Shown in pieces: positions 17,302 to 26,300 of a stretch of DNA of 64,000 bases. The DNA comes from Actinomyces ruminicola (GTDB taxonomy: Bacteria > Actinomycetota > Actinomycetes > Actinomycetales > Actinomycetaceae), in the NCBI RefSeq assembly GCF_900103885.1, contig NZ_FNIM01000010.1, forward strand, positions 18,678 through 82,677, written 5' to 3'. The position numbers were made by a program, and so were the translations under genes. Each line of letters begins with the position of its first letter. The first letter of the stretch is position 1. The notes beneath the pieces were generated by a model that saw only the letters and a program-made list of their open reading frames with translations, did not search any database and was not told the DNA's origin.

Positions 17302-17929
17302 GCGTCACATTATCTGGGACATGGGCGGCACACTGGTGGACACCTACCCGGAGGTTGACCGGGTCCTGTGCGAGGCGGCCTTCGGGGACGCCGCCCCCGA
17401 GCATCTGCGGCACGTGACCGGGCTGACCCGGCACTCCATCGCCCATGCAATCGCCACGCTCAGCGACGAGCAGCGCCTTGACCCGGAGGCGCTGGAGGCG
17501 GCGTACGCCGACCTCAAGGAGCGCTGGCGCACCAGGCCCGCGCCCGTCATGGACGGGGCGCGGGAGGTGATGGCGCGGGTCAGCGAGCTGGGCGGACTCA
17601 ACCTGGTGGCCACGCACCGGGATCGGACCTCCGCGACGGCGCTGCTACAGGGGCTGCACCTGGAGATGGATGACGTCGTCTGCGCCCCCGACGGGGTGGC
17701 CCGCAAGCCCAGTCCGGACATGAACCTGCTGCTGGCGCAGCGACACAACCTGGATCCGGCGGAGGTGCTGTGCGTCGGGGACCGGCCGATCGACGTGGTT
17801 GCCGCCCGGGAGGCGGGCATGCCCGCGGCGCTGCTGGTGCGTCCGGGCACCACCGTGACCCTGCCCGATGACGCCCCCGGTGCGCTCGTCGTAGCCAGCC
17901 TGCGGGACTTGCTCCCCCTGCTGGACTGA
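17300..17929 (+). CDS. HAD-family hydrolase
   Basis: A 209-residue HAD superfamily phosphatase. Motif I is IIWDMGGTLVDT at residue 4, the threonine of motif II is in LVATHRD, motif III is RKPSPDMN and motif IV is CVGDRPIDVVAA. The glycine pair in motif I resembles phosphoglycolate-phosphatase-like members. The ATG overlaps the divergent Pth2-like start. The substrate is unknown. A palindromic repeat element begins 53 bp after the stop. Confidence 0.85.
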   Translation: MRHIIWDMGGTLVDTYPEVDRVLCEAAFGDAAPEHLRHVTGLTRHSIAHAIATLSDEQRLDPEALEAAYADLKERWRTRPAPVMDGAREVMARVSELGGLNLVATHRDRTSATALLQGLHLEMDDVVCAPDGVARKPSPDMNLLLAQRHNLDPAEVLCVGDRPIDVVAAREAGMPAALLVRPGTTVTLPDDAPGALVVASLRDLLPLLD

Positions 17930-17981
17930 GCCGCGCACCTTCCAGCCCTCCTGGCCCCCCTTCCGGCCCGATCCGCGCCAA

Positions 17982-18107
17982 CACTGTCGCAAACGGGCAC
18001 AAACACCGGCCCCGACACCAGGGGCCGGAAACAAAACCGCATGATTCCAATGATCCGAGTACGGCCGTTCGGCACGTCAGATTCGTTTGTGACCGTTTGC
18101 GACAGTG
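17982..18107. repeat. Palindromic repeat element, copy B (126 bp)
   Basis: Arms at 17982-18004 and 18085-18107 pair at 22 of 23 positions (left arm starts CACTGTCGCAAACGG). The spacer holds CCGCATGAT at 18038-18046, again 56 bases from the left end, and a nested CCGGCCCC/GGGGCCGG hairpin at 18007-18029. The arm sequence differs from copies A and C; the size and central word are the same. It sits between a HAD gene and a GNAT gene. Confidence 0.8.
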
Positions 18108-18130
18108 ACGGCTGCTAGTCGGCTTCGAAG

Positions 18131-18712
18131 TCAGTGATCCGCCGCGCCCGGCAGGCGCATGAGCAGGGCGTCGTCGAAGACCAGGCCGGCGTAGCCGTCC
18201 ACGTGGGCGGCCGTCTCGAAGCCGGCGGCCAAGTGGGTGGCCACGGAGGCGTGGTTGGCCGTCTCGACGACGCTGAACAGGTCCTCCCCCGGCGCGACCT
18301 CCTGCACGGCGGAGGCCACCGCGGCGAGCAGCGCACGGCCGATGCCGCGACGGCGGGCGGCGGGATCGACGATCAGGCCGGAGACCATCCAGCGCTCCGG
18401 CCGTCCCTCCTCCAGGTCGCCGGGGAGCAGGAATGCTCCCGACAGGGCCACTGGGGCGGAGGCGTCATCGCCGATCCCGATGTCGGCACTCGCGGGCGCC
18501 TCGGCGTCCTCAACGCGGGCCTGCGGGTCATCGGCGGCCGGCCCCAGTGGCAGGGAGGCCAGGAGCAGCACCGGCAGCGCGGCAATCATGCGCGGCGCCT
18601 GCTCCAGGGCCTCCTCCACGGTGATGCCCCGCAGGGCGAGCAGGCGGGCCACCCGCGCGGCGTCGTCGGGCTGGGCGGGGCGGATGAGCGCGCCGGGATA
18701 CGTGGCGCTCAT
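18131..18712 (-). CDS. GNAT family N-acetyltransferase
   Basis: A 193-residue acyl-CoA-dependent acetyltransferase. The N-terminal strand IRPAQPDDAARVARLLA and the acetyl-CoA pyrophosphate loop VDPAARRRGIGRALLAAV (about residue 118) identify the GNAT fold, followed by VVETANHASVATHLAAGFE. A central stretch of about 35 residues (residues 60-95) is acidic and low in complexity. The substrate is unknown. It is convergent with the HAD gene across repeat element B and downstream of the gadC terminator. Confidence 0.82.
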   Translation of the reverse strand: MSATYPGALIRPAQPDDAARVARLLALRGITVEEALEQAPRMIAALPVLLLASLPLGPAADDPQARVEDAEAPASADIGIGDDASAPVALSGAFLLPGDLEEGRPERWMVSGLIVDPAARRRGIGRALLAAVASAVQEVAPGEDLFSVVETANHASVATHLAAGFETAAHVDGYAGLVFDDALLMRLPGAADH

Positions 18713-18837
18713 GCCCGGATCCCGCCCTCGACCGGGAACTCCTCCAGGCTGCGCGTGTGCACATGGGCGTCGGTGGTGGGCACCGGGGTGGAGGCGAGGC
18801 GGCTGCTGCAGGTCGTGCGCATGGGTGCATCATGCAC

Positions 18838-18878
18838 CAGTGGGCCCCGGCGCCTGAAAGAGGCGCCGGGGCCCACTG
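18838..18878. terminator. Strong hairpin terminator of gadBC
   Basis: An 18-bp perfect stem (18838-18855 with 18861-18878, starting CAGTGGGCCCCGG) and a GAAAG loop, 95 bp downstream of the gadC stop. It is the longest simple hairpin in the region. No other feature was seen in 18713-18972. Confidence 0.8.
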
Positions 18879-18972
18879 GGGTTGGGCTGATCACCGGTTC
18901 GGACCCGGACGGGAGGAGCGCACCGGTTGTTGCCAGGACGCTCCGGCCCCGGGGACGATCCGGTTCTGCCGG

Positions 18973-20667
18973 CTATGAGGCCCGCCCCGTGGGATGGCTC
19001 CCATGCCGTCGGGAGACCGCCCGCAGGTGGTGCCTGGGCTCGCGCGCCGCTTCACCGCTATCCCCCTGCCGCGGATGCGGCGGGTTGACCAGGATGGCGT
19101 CGCCGACGGCGTGGTCGGGCTCCAGCTGCCAGCCGGGCCGCCGTAGCGCGTAGAAGATCAGCGGCGGCACGCCCAGCACCACGATCACCAGCCCGACCAC
19201 CAGGGCGTAGCCGACGGTGCTCAGCCCCGTGAACCCGGACGGGCGCACGAAGGACAGCACGAAGGCCACCGCGCAGGCCAGGAAGCCGACGCCGGCCACC
19301 AGCCCCATCGCCGGGGTGCGGTAGGTGCGCTGCACCTGCGGGCGGGTGGCGCGCAGGCGGATGGCGGCGGCGAACAGCATCATGTACATGATCAGGTAGA
19401 GCGCGGCGGCCATGTCGATCAGCGTGACGAAGGCGGTGTTGCCGTTGGGGATCACCACGAACAGCAGCGCCAGGATGGTCACGATCACCCCCTGCAGCAC
19501 CAGGATCGAGCGCTGCACGCCGGCGCTGTTGCGCTTTTGCAGGGCCGGCGGCAGCAGGCCGGTGCGGGCGGCGGCGAGCAGGCCCTTGGAGGGGCCGGCG
19601 ATCCAGGTGACCACGGAGGCGAAGGCGCCCAGGGCGATCAGCAGCGAGATCACCGGGGTGCCCCAGGCCAGGTGCCAGTGGTCGAAGAAGGTCTGGAAGG
19701 CCAGGTTGATGCCGTCCACCACTCCGAGACTAGCCTTGGGAACCGCGACGGCGATCGCCAGCGTGGGCAGGATGAAGATCGCCAGGATCATGACGGCGGA
19801 GATCAGCACCGTGCGCGGGTAACCACGGCCGGGGTCGGACAGGTCGTTGGCGTGCACCGCGTTGACCTCCATGCCCGCGTAGGCGAGCACATTGGACACG
19901 ATCAGCACGATGGAGGCCAGGCCGGTCCAGGGCGGCAGGACCGCAGACGTCGTCAGCTCCGTCTGGGAGGGCGTGCCGGAGATCAGCCAGGCGGCCCCGA
20001 AGACGATCAGCAGCGCCGCCGGAAAGAGCGTGCCGATGATGCCGCTCCACGAGCCCACCTTGGCGAACAGGTTGCCGCCGGCCAGGGTGATGAGGGTGGA
20101 GACCCAGTACAGGATGATGATGACGCCGGCCACGTACACGCCGTTGTTCGCCAGCGTGCCGCCGCCCACCACGTAGGACAGGCTCACAGCGATGAAGGCG
20201 ATCTGGGTGGGGTACCACACCACGTTCTGCACCCACTGCAGCCAGATGGCCACGAAGCCCCAGCGCTCCCCGAAGGCCTCGCGCACCCAGATGAATACGC
20301 CGCCCTTCCAGCCGGTGGCGAGTTCGGCCGCTACCAGCGCCGTGGGCACCATGAACAGCACCGCCGGGATGATGTAGAGCACCACCGAGGACAGGCCGTA
20401 GCCGGCCATGGCGGGCAGCGAGCGCAGGGAGGCCACGGCCACCACCGTGAGCATGGCCAGGTTGAACACGCTCATGCCGGCGGAGGGGCGGGCCGAGTCG
20501 TCCTCGGAGGAGACGGCACCGCGGGCGGGCAGGTCCCCGAGGGTCCCGGCGGGCGCGTGGCCGGACGGGACGGCGGGCGCACCAGCCGTCGTTCCGGCGC
20601 TGCCGGAAGCCCCGTCGTCGGGGCCGGTTGGGTTTCCGATCACGTTGTCGGAGGTTTTGAGTGACAT
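18973..20667 (-). CDS. gadC: Glutamate:gamma-aminobutyrate antiporter
   Basis: A 564-residue amino acid-polyamine-organocation superfamily transporter, GadC type. It imports glutamate and exports GABA as part of acid resistance. After a 60-residue hydrophilic N-terminus there are about twelve membrane segments. The family stretch SLRSLPAMAGYGLSSVVLY, WKGGVFIWVREAFGERWGF and WIAGPSKGLLAAARTGLLPP match GadC. The C-terminal tail is charged, as in GadC where it acts as a pH plug. It starts 9 bp after the gadB stop with a GAGGGG site, so gadBC is one operon, closed by the hairpin at 18838-18878. Confidence 0.88.
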   Translation of the reverse strand: MSLKTSDNVIGNPTGPDDGASGSAGTTAGAPAVPSGHAPAGTLGDLPARGAVSSEDDSARPSAGMSVFNLAMLTVVAVASLRSLPAMAGYGLSSVVLYIIPAVLFMVPTALVAAELATGWKGGVFIWVREAFGERWGFVAIWLQWVQNVVWYPTQIAFIAVSLSYVVGGGTLANNGVYVAGVIIILYWVSTLITLAGGNLFAKVGSWSGIIGTLFPAALLIVFGAAWLISGTPSQTELTTSAVLPPWTGLASIVLIVSNVLAYAGMEVNAVHANDLSDPGRGYPRTVLISAVMILAIFILPTLAIAVAVPKASLGVVDGINLAFQTFFDHWHLAWGTPVISLLIALGAFASVVTWIAGPSKGLLAAARTGLLPPALQKRNSAGVQRSILVLQGVIVTILALLFVVIPNGNTAFVTLIDMAAALYLIMYMMLFAAAIRLRATRPQVQRTYRTPAMGLVAGVGFLACAVAFVLSFVRPSGFTGLSTVGYALVVGLVIVVLGVPPLIFYALRRPGWQLEPDHAVGDAILVNPPHPRQGDSGEAAREPRHHLRAVSRRHGSHPTGRAS

Positions 20668-20676
20668 TTCGACCCC

Positions 20677-22083
20677 TCAGTGGTGGAAGGCGGTAGGGCG
20701 GTCCGACTCGTGGGGCAGCGGCCCATCGAGCCGGTCGAGGTAGGCGACCTCGGCACGCATGTCCTCCAGGAAGGCGTCGGCCAGGTCGTGGCTGAGCCCG
20801 TTGCGGACGACGATCCGCTGCACGGTGACGTCGGTGAGGTCATCCGGCATCGGATAGGCGGGGACCAGCCAGCCCTTCATGCGCAGCCGGTCGGACAGGT
20901 CGTACAGGTTCCACTTGTCGGCGTGGTCGGCGCGCAGCCGCCAGGCGAACACGGGAATGTCCGAGCCGTCGTTCCACAGGTCGAAGGGACCCATGGCAGC
21001 GACCTGGTCGGCCAGGTAGCGAGCCACGTCGCGGCTGTTGGCCTGTACCCGGCGGTAACCGTCGAAGCCGAGCCGCAGGAACATGTAGTACTGCAACAGC
21101 ACCTGGGCGCCGGGCCTGGAGAAGTTGAGCGCCAGGGTTGGCATCTGCCCGCCCAGGTAGGACACCTCGAAGATCAGCTCCTCGGGCAGGGCGGCTTGCT
21201 CGCGCCACACCACCCAGCCGATGCCGGGGTAGACCAATCCGTACTTGTGCCCGGAGGTGGAGATGGAGGCGACTCGGTCGACGCGGAAGTCCCACTCCAG
21301 CTCCGGCTGGATGAAGGGCGCGATCATCCCCCCGGAGGCGCCGTCGACGTGGATCGGGATGTTCAGCCCGGTGCGCTGTTCAATGGCGTCCAGGGCCTGG
21401 GCGATCTTGGCGACCGGCTCGTACATGCCGGTGTAGGTGACCCCCATGATCGCCACCACGCCGATGGTGTTCTCGTCGACGTAGTCCTCCAGGCCGTGAC
21501 CGTCCAGGACCTTGTGGTCCTCGCTGATGGGCACATACCGGGGCTCGACGTCGAAGTAGTTGCAGAACTTCTCCCAGCACACCTGCACGGCGCTGGACAT
21601 GATCAGGTTGGGCCGATCGGTGGGCCTGCCGGCGGCGCGGCGGGCCTTCTGCCAGCGGCGCTTGAGCGCCAGGCCGCCGAGCATGCAGGCCTCGGAGGAG
21701 CCGATGGTGGAGGTGCCGATGGTGTGGCGCGGATCCGGGGCGTGCCACAGGTCCGCGAGCATCGTCCAGCAGCGGGTCTCGATCTCCGCGGTGCGCGGGT
21801 ACTCGTCCTTGTCGATCATGTTCTTGTCGGCCGCCTCCAGGTAGAGGCGGTCGGCGTGCTCGTCCATCCAGGTGCTGACGAAGGTGGCGAGGTTGAGGCG
21901 GGCGTTGCCGTCCAGCATCGCCTCGTCGTGCACCACCTGGTAGGCGGTCTCGGGCAGGGCCTCCCCGGCGGGGAAGCGGAACTTCGGCAGGTCATAGGCC
22001 TCGCCGGGACGGGCGAACAGCGGGTTGAGCTCGCTGCTGCCCGGATCCGGGGCGGTGGAACCGTTTGATGCTGGCCGTGACAT
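20677..22083 (-). CDS. gadB: Glutamate decarboxylase
   Basis: A 468-residue PLP enzyme converting glutamate to GABA with consumption of a proton, the same size as E. coli GadB. It has GTSTIGSSEACMLGGLA, the substrate-side HVDGASGGMIAPF and the PLP-binding lysine in SGHKYGLVYPG at about residue 280. The ATG at 22083 is preceded by GAGAGGAGAC and gives the family start; the open frame to 22161 is not needed. Together with the downstream gadC it forms a complete GABA-based acid-resistance module. The upstream region is unusually AT-rich for this genome. Confidence 0.92.
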   Translation of the reverse strand: MSRPASNGSTAPDPGSSELNPLFARPGEAYDLPKFRFPAGEALPETAYQVVHDEAMLDGNARLNLATFVSTWMDEHADRLYLEAADKNMIDKDEYPRTAEIETRCWTMLADLWHAPDPRHTIGTSTIGSSEACMLGGLALKRRWQKARRAAGRPTDRPNLIMSSAVQVCWEKFCNYFDVEPRYVPISEDHKVLDGHGLEDYVDENTIGVVAIMGVTYTGMYEPVAKIAQALDAIEQRTGLNIPIHVDGASGGMIAPFIQPELEWDFRVDRVASISTSGHKYGLVYPGIGWVVWREQAALPEELIFEVSYLGGQMPTLALNFSRPGAQVLLQYYMFLRLGFDGYRRVQANSRDVARYLADQVAAMGPFDLWNDGSDIPVFAWRLRADHADKWNLYDLSDRLRMKGWLVPAYPMPDDLTDVTVQRIVVRNGLSHDLADAFLEDMRAEVAYLDRLDGPLPHESDRPTAFHH

Positions 22084-22100
22084 GTCGGGTCTCCTCTCGG

Positions 22101-22116
22101 TTGACAACGATTGACA
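22101..22116. promoter_or_regulatory. TTGACA direct repeat upstream of gadB
   Basis: TTGACA occurs at 22101-22106 and 22111-22116, one helix turn apart, just upstream of the gadB ribosome site in a markedly AT-rich stretch (about 22100-22290). It could be an operator, or promoter elements for the plus strand. The rest of 22117-22352 shows no gene. Confidence 0.35.
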
Positions 22117-22352
22117 TAGGAATATCACTGCGCTGTGTTCACTACCACACCCATGAGCCAATCAGCCTTTATTTGCAATTAACCAGGGCTATCTTCCCAG
22201 CTTTCCGAAACAATTGCGACACCTTCCAAGATTCTTCAAGATTCCCGTTATAGCCAACGCCGCCTAATGTTATTTAAAAGGCCCCTGAAAACACCTCGGG
22301 AATACCATGCCAATATGCCCGGAGGGCAAGCCCTCCCACCACCCCATTCACC

Positions 22353-22391
22353 GAGATCGGTAGAAGTCACGTGCCGAGATCGGTAGAAATG
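22353..22391 (+). repeat. 23-bp tandem repeat, about 1.7 units
   Basis: GAGATCGGTAGAAGTCACG then, 23 bp on, GAGATCGGTAGAAATGG. It belongs to the same family as 54093-54131 and 62706-62820. Confidence 0.75.
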
Positions 22392-22474
22392 GCGGCTGGC
22401 GCCACCGGACCTCCGCCCCCAGTCGGGCCGACTCCCCTGCCTGTGCCCGCTGCTTGCTTGAGCACGCGTGTAAG

Positions 22475-22550
22475 CCCGCGAGGACGCGGCCCAACCCGCG
22501 AGAACGTGGGTCTGGAGGACGTCCTCGACGGCTGGAGCGCGTCCTCGGCG
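22475..22550. repeat. Mirrored GAGGACG-type repeat array, copy 1
   Basis: Units GCGAGGACGCGG and GCGAGAACGTGG run in one direction, then GGAGGACGTCC forms a centre, then TCCTCGACGG and GCGTCCTCGGCG run in the opposite direction. A related array is at 40225-40350. It lies between the 23-bp repeats and the NAD(P)-binding protein gene. Confidence 0.55.
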
Positions 22551-22641
22551 TCCGGCCCGCGGCGCGGCATCGACCATGCTAGGCTCCCTAATCCCTGCTC
22601 CATCGCGTACAGCGCCCGCAGACGTCTCTGAAAGGCACTCC

Positions 22642-23268
22642 GTGAAACTGCTCATCCTGGGCGCCACCGGCCCCACCGGCAACCACGCACTCGCCCTGGC
22701 GCTTGACCACGGCGACGACGTGCACGTCCTGGTACGCAACCCGGAGAAGCTGGGCGACCTGGCAGGCCGCACGGTCGTAACCGCAGGGGATGCGCGCGAC
22801 GCCGACTGCGTCGCCCGAGCCATGGACGGCTGCGACGCCGTGATCTCCACGCTCGGTCGGGGTGGTTCGCCCCGCCATGGCGACCTGTTCACCGAAGCCG
22901 CCAGCGCCGTCGTCGCGGCGGCGCAGCGCACCGGAGTCCGCCGCCTGGTGTGGATGTCGTCCTTCGGCGTCGGGGACACCATCCGCACCGCGACGCTCAC
23001 GCAGCGGCTCGGTTACCGCACCTTCCTGCGCGGAATTTACGCCAATAAGGCTGCGGCGGAGGAGCTTCTGCGGGCCAGCGACCTGGAGTGGATCTTCGTC
23101 TATCCGACGGCGCTGACCAACGGGCCCGCGCGGGGAGGCTGCCGCGTCGGCGAGTCACTGCGTATGCACGGGATGGAGCGTGTCTCCCGCGCCGATGTGG
23201 CCGCCTTCATGCATGAGGAGGCGCATGCGGGTCGTTGGCTGCGCCGCGGGGTCGTCATCTCGGGCTGA
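22642..23268 (+). CDS. NAD(P)H-binding protein, NmrA/SDR-like
   Basis: A 208-residue atypical short-chain dehydrogenase-like protein. The N-terminal dinucleotide loop is LLILGATGPTGNHALALALD, followed by VLVRNPEKL and VTAGDARD, and then RLVWMSSFGVGD; this is the SDR_a5/NAD(P)H-binding type. These proteins act as NAD(P)-dependent reductases or redox-sensing regulators. The chosen start is GTG at 22642, just before the fold begins, with AAAGG upstream; an in-frame upstream start at 22576 would add an unlikely leader. It converges with the SNF2 helicase gene. Confidence 0.8.
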   Translation: MKLLILGATGPTGNHALALALDHGDDVHVLVRNPEKLGDLAGRTVVTAGDARDADCVARAMDGCDAVISTLGRGGSPRHGDLFTEAASAVVAAAQRTGVRRLVWMSSFGVGDTIRTATLTQRLGYRTFLRGIYANKAAAEELLRASDLEWIFVYPTALTNGPARGGCRVGESLRMHGMERVSRADVAAFMHEEAHAGRWLRRGVVISG

Positions 23269-23365
23269 GGAGACTTCACGATTCACCTCCGCTTCCCGCC
23301 GCGGAGGCTGCCGCGTCACCAATGCGGTCCCGGTTCGGGGCGGGTCGGCAAAACGATATTGCCGC

Positions 23366-26300
23366 TCATTCGCCGCCGAGGAGCTCGCGGATCTCCTGGG
23401 CGGTTAGCCGAGCGCGCCCGGCCGACGCCGCGCCGGGAGAAGCCGCGCCGTCCCCGGAGCCCTCGACCACGCGGTCGAACAGTTCGGCCTTCTTCTCCTT
23501 CAGCGCCATCACCTTCTCCTCGATGGTGCCGGCGGAAACCAGCCGATAGACCATGACGGGCTTGTCCTGGCCGATGCGGTGAGTGCGGTCCACCGCCTGC
23601 TCCTCGGCCTGCGGATTCCACCATGGGTCGAGTAGGAACACATAGTCGGCCTCGGTCAGCGTCAGGCCGAAGCCGCCGGCCTTCAGCGAGATGAGGAAGA
23701 CCTCGGCGTCCCCGCCCCGGAAGGCGTCGATGACCTCCTGCCGGTTGGTGGTGGTGCCATCCAGGTAGGCGGTGCGCATGCCGGCGGCCTCGAGCGCCTG
23801 GCGCACCCCCGCCAGGTAGCGGGTGAACTGGCTGAAGACGAGGGCGCGGTGGCCCTCGGCGACCACGGGCTGCAGCGTCTCCAGCAGCACCTCGACCTTG
23901 GCCGTGGGTCTGGAGCGGCGGCGCTTAACCGCGGCGCGCCCGGATCCGGTGCTCCCCGCTTCGGCTTCTCCGACCAGGGCGGTCCCCCGCCGGCCGGACG
24001 CGAGTTCTTCAGCGTCGGGCCCTTCGACCAGCGCCGGGTCGAGCGCCATCTGCCGCAGAATCGTCAGGGACTTCAGCGCGGTGAACCGCGACTGGGCGGT
24101 GTCCTCCTCCAGCAGCCCCAGCACCTTCTGCCGCTCACGCGCCAGACGCCGGTCGTAGGCGCGCCGGTGCCCCGGCGCCAGTTCCACCGACAGGATCTGC
24201 TCGTTCTTGGCGGGCAGGTCGGCGGCAACGGCCTCCTTGGTGCGGCGCAGGAGGAAGGGACGGATGCGTGCCCGCAGGGACGCCAGGGCGGAGTCGTCCC
24301 CGTGCTCGACGGGGCGCCGGTAGAGCTCGGCGAAGCGGTCGGGGCCGGGCAACAGCCCGGGCGCCGTGATGGACAGCAGGCTCCACAGGTCCATCAGTGA
24401 GTTCTCCAGCGGCGTGCCGGTGATCGCCACCGTCGACGGCGTGCGCAGGCGCCGCATGGCCTTGTAGGTAACGGCGTTGTGGTTCTTGACGAACTGGGCC
24501 TCATCCAGCACCACCCAGGCCCAGTCGACGGCGGTGAAGTCCTCCTCCTCGATACGGGCGATGGTGTAGCTGGTGACCACCAGGTCGGCGTCGGAGCGGA
24601 TCTCCTCCAGGCTCTCATCCCGCTTGGCGCGGGTGCGGTTGATGGCGCGCACCCGCAGGTCGGGGCAGAAGCGGGCGGCCTGCTCCGCCCAAGCGCCGAC
24701 GACGCTAGTGGGCGCCACCACCAGCACCGGGCCGTCCCGGAGCGCCCCGGGCTGCGGTGACGCCTCACCGTCCGCGGCACCGTTCTGGGCCGCGGCGACG
24801 CCCGCCGTCCGCTGCTCCACCATGCGCTGGACGACGGCGAGCACCTGTACCGTCTTGCCCAGGCCCATGTCGTCGGCGAGGATGCCGCCGAGCCCCGTTG
24901 ACTGCAGCAGGGCGAGCCAGCGGTAGCCGTCGAGCTGGTAGGGGCGCAGCTGCGCACGCAGTCCCTCGGGCACCGGCGCGTCCAGGAGGCCCGCCGTCCC
25001 GGAGGCACCGCTCGCGTCGCCGGTCCCGGTGCCGCCCCCGGGCCCGGAACCGGCCTCGGCGGCGGACGTCACTGCCAGTAGCCGCTCCACGCCCTCGCGC
25101 CAGCGCCGGGTCGCCTCCCCGATCACGCCGAGCTGCTCCAGTTCGGCGTACAGGCCCGCCTGGAAGGCGGTGACCGCCAGGTCGCCGGCGCTGCGGGAGT
25201 GCGGGTCGCGCAGGTCTCGGCCCTCCTCCATGAGCCGCGCCAGGCGCACGATCTCCGGGCGATCGGTCAGGTTGATCCATTTGCCGGAGTCGAGCAGCAC
25301 CTCCTCCGTCCCCTGGGCGACCGCGGTCATCAGCCGCTCGATGGGCACGTCCTCCTGCCCCACCCGCACGCGCACGCGCAGGGAGAACCAGTCCAGGTGC
25401 TCGTCGTCGTCCTCGACGGCGGTGGTGATCAGCGGGGTCTCCTCGGCCTCCCGGTAGTCGGGCACCCGCCCGGAGATCTCGACGACGACACCCTCGACGC
25501 CCTCAAGCACGGGCAGCGCCCGGGTGATCAGCCGGGCGGTGTTCATGGCGGTGAAGCTGCCCGGCTGCCACAGCCGGCCATGGGTGGGTACCAGCGGCGT
25601 GCAGGCGTCGATGATGCGGCGGGCGAGGCGGTCCTCGGCCTCGGCGTCGCGGGTTGAGGGGGCCTGGTCAAGACGCCGCCCCGAGTCGGATTCGGCGACC
25701 ACCGCGGAGCGGGATTCATCGTCCGCGCCCGTTCCCGCCATGCCGGAGGCGCCGACCGGATCCCGCCATTCCAGCGGTCCGGGGCCGGTGAGGAGTTCCG
25801 CCAGGCCGCCGACGGCGACCTCGCCGCAGCTGGATCCGGCGGCGGTCAGGTAGCGGATGGACCAGGAGGTCTCGGCGCGGTGCGCAGCGGCGTCCAGGCC
25901 CACGTGCAGCACCGCGACCGGTGTGCCGACGTCGGGCACGCTCAGGGAGGGGTCGAGGTCGACGATGGGCAGGACGGAGGCGATCCGCCCCAGGTGCTCG
26001 CGCTCGAAGCGCTCCACATCCGCGGCGGGGATGGTGACCTGCTCATGGCGCGACAGCAGTCGGCCCAGCACCTCGCCCGGCGGCGGCTCCAGGGGCATGA
26101 GGTTCAGAGCGCCGTCCGTGCCCGCGAGCGCGTAGGCGTGGGTGGGATCGCCCAGCGCCCGGGCCTCGGGCCCGCGTCCCTCGCCGAGCACCAGCCCCGC
26201 GACGGCGTCGAAGTCCAGCGCGGGGCGGATCAGGGCGGTGCCGTCGGCCTGGCGGCGGACGCCGACGCCAGCGCGCAGGCCGGACAGGATTCGCACCGGG

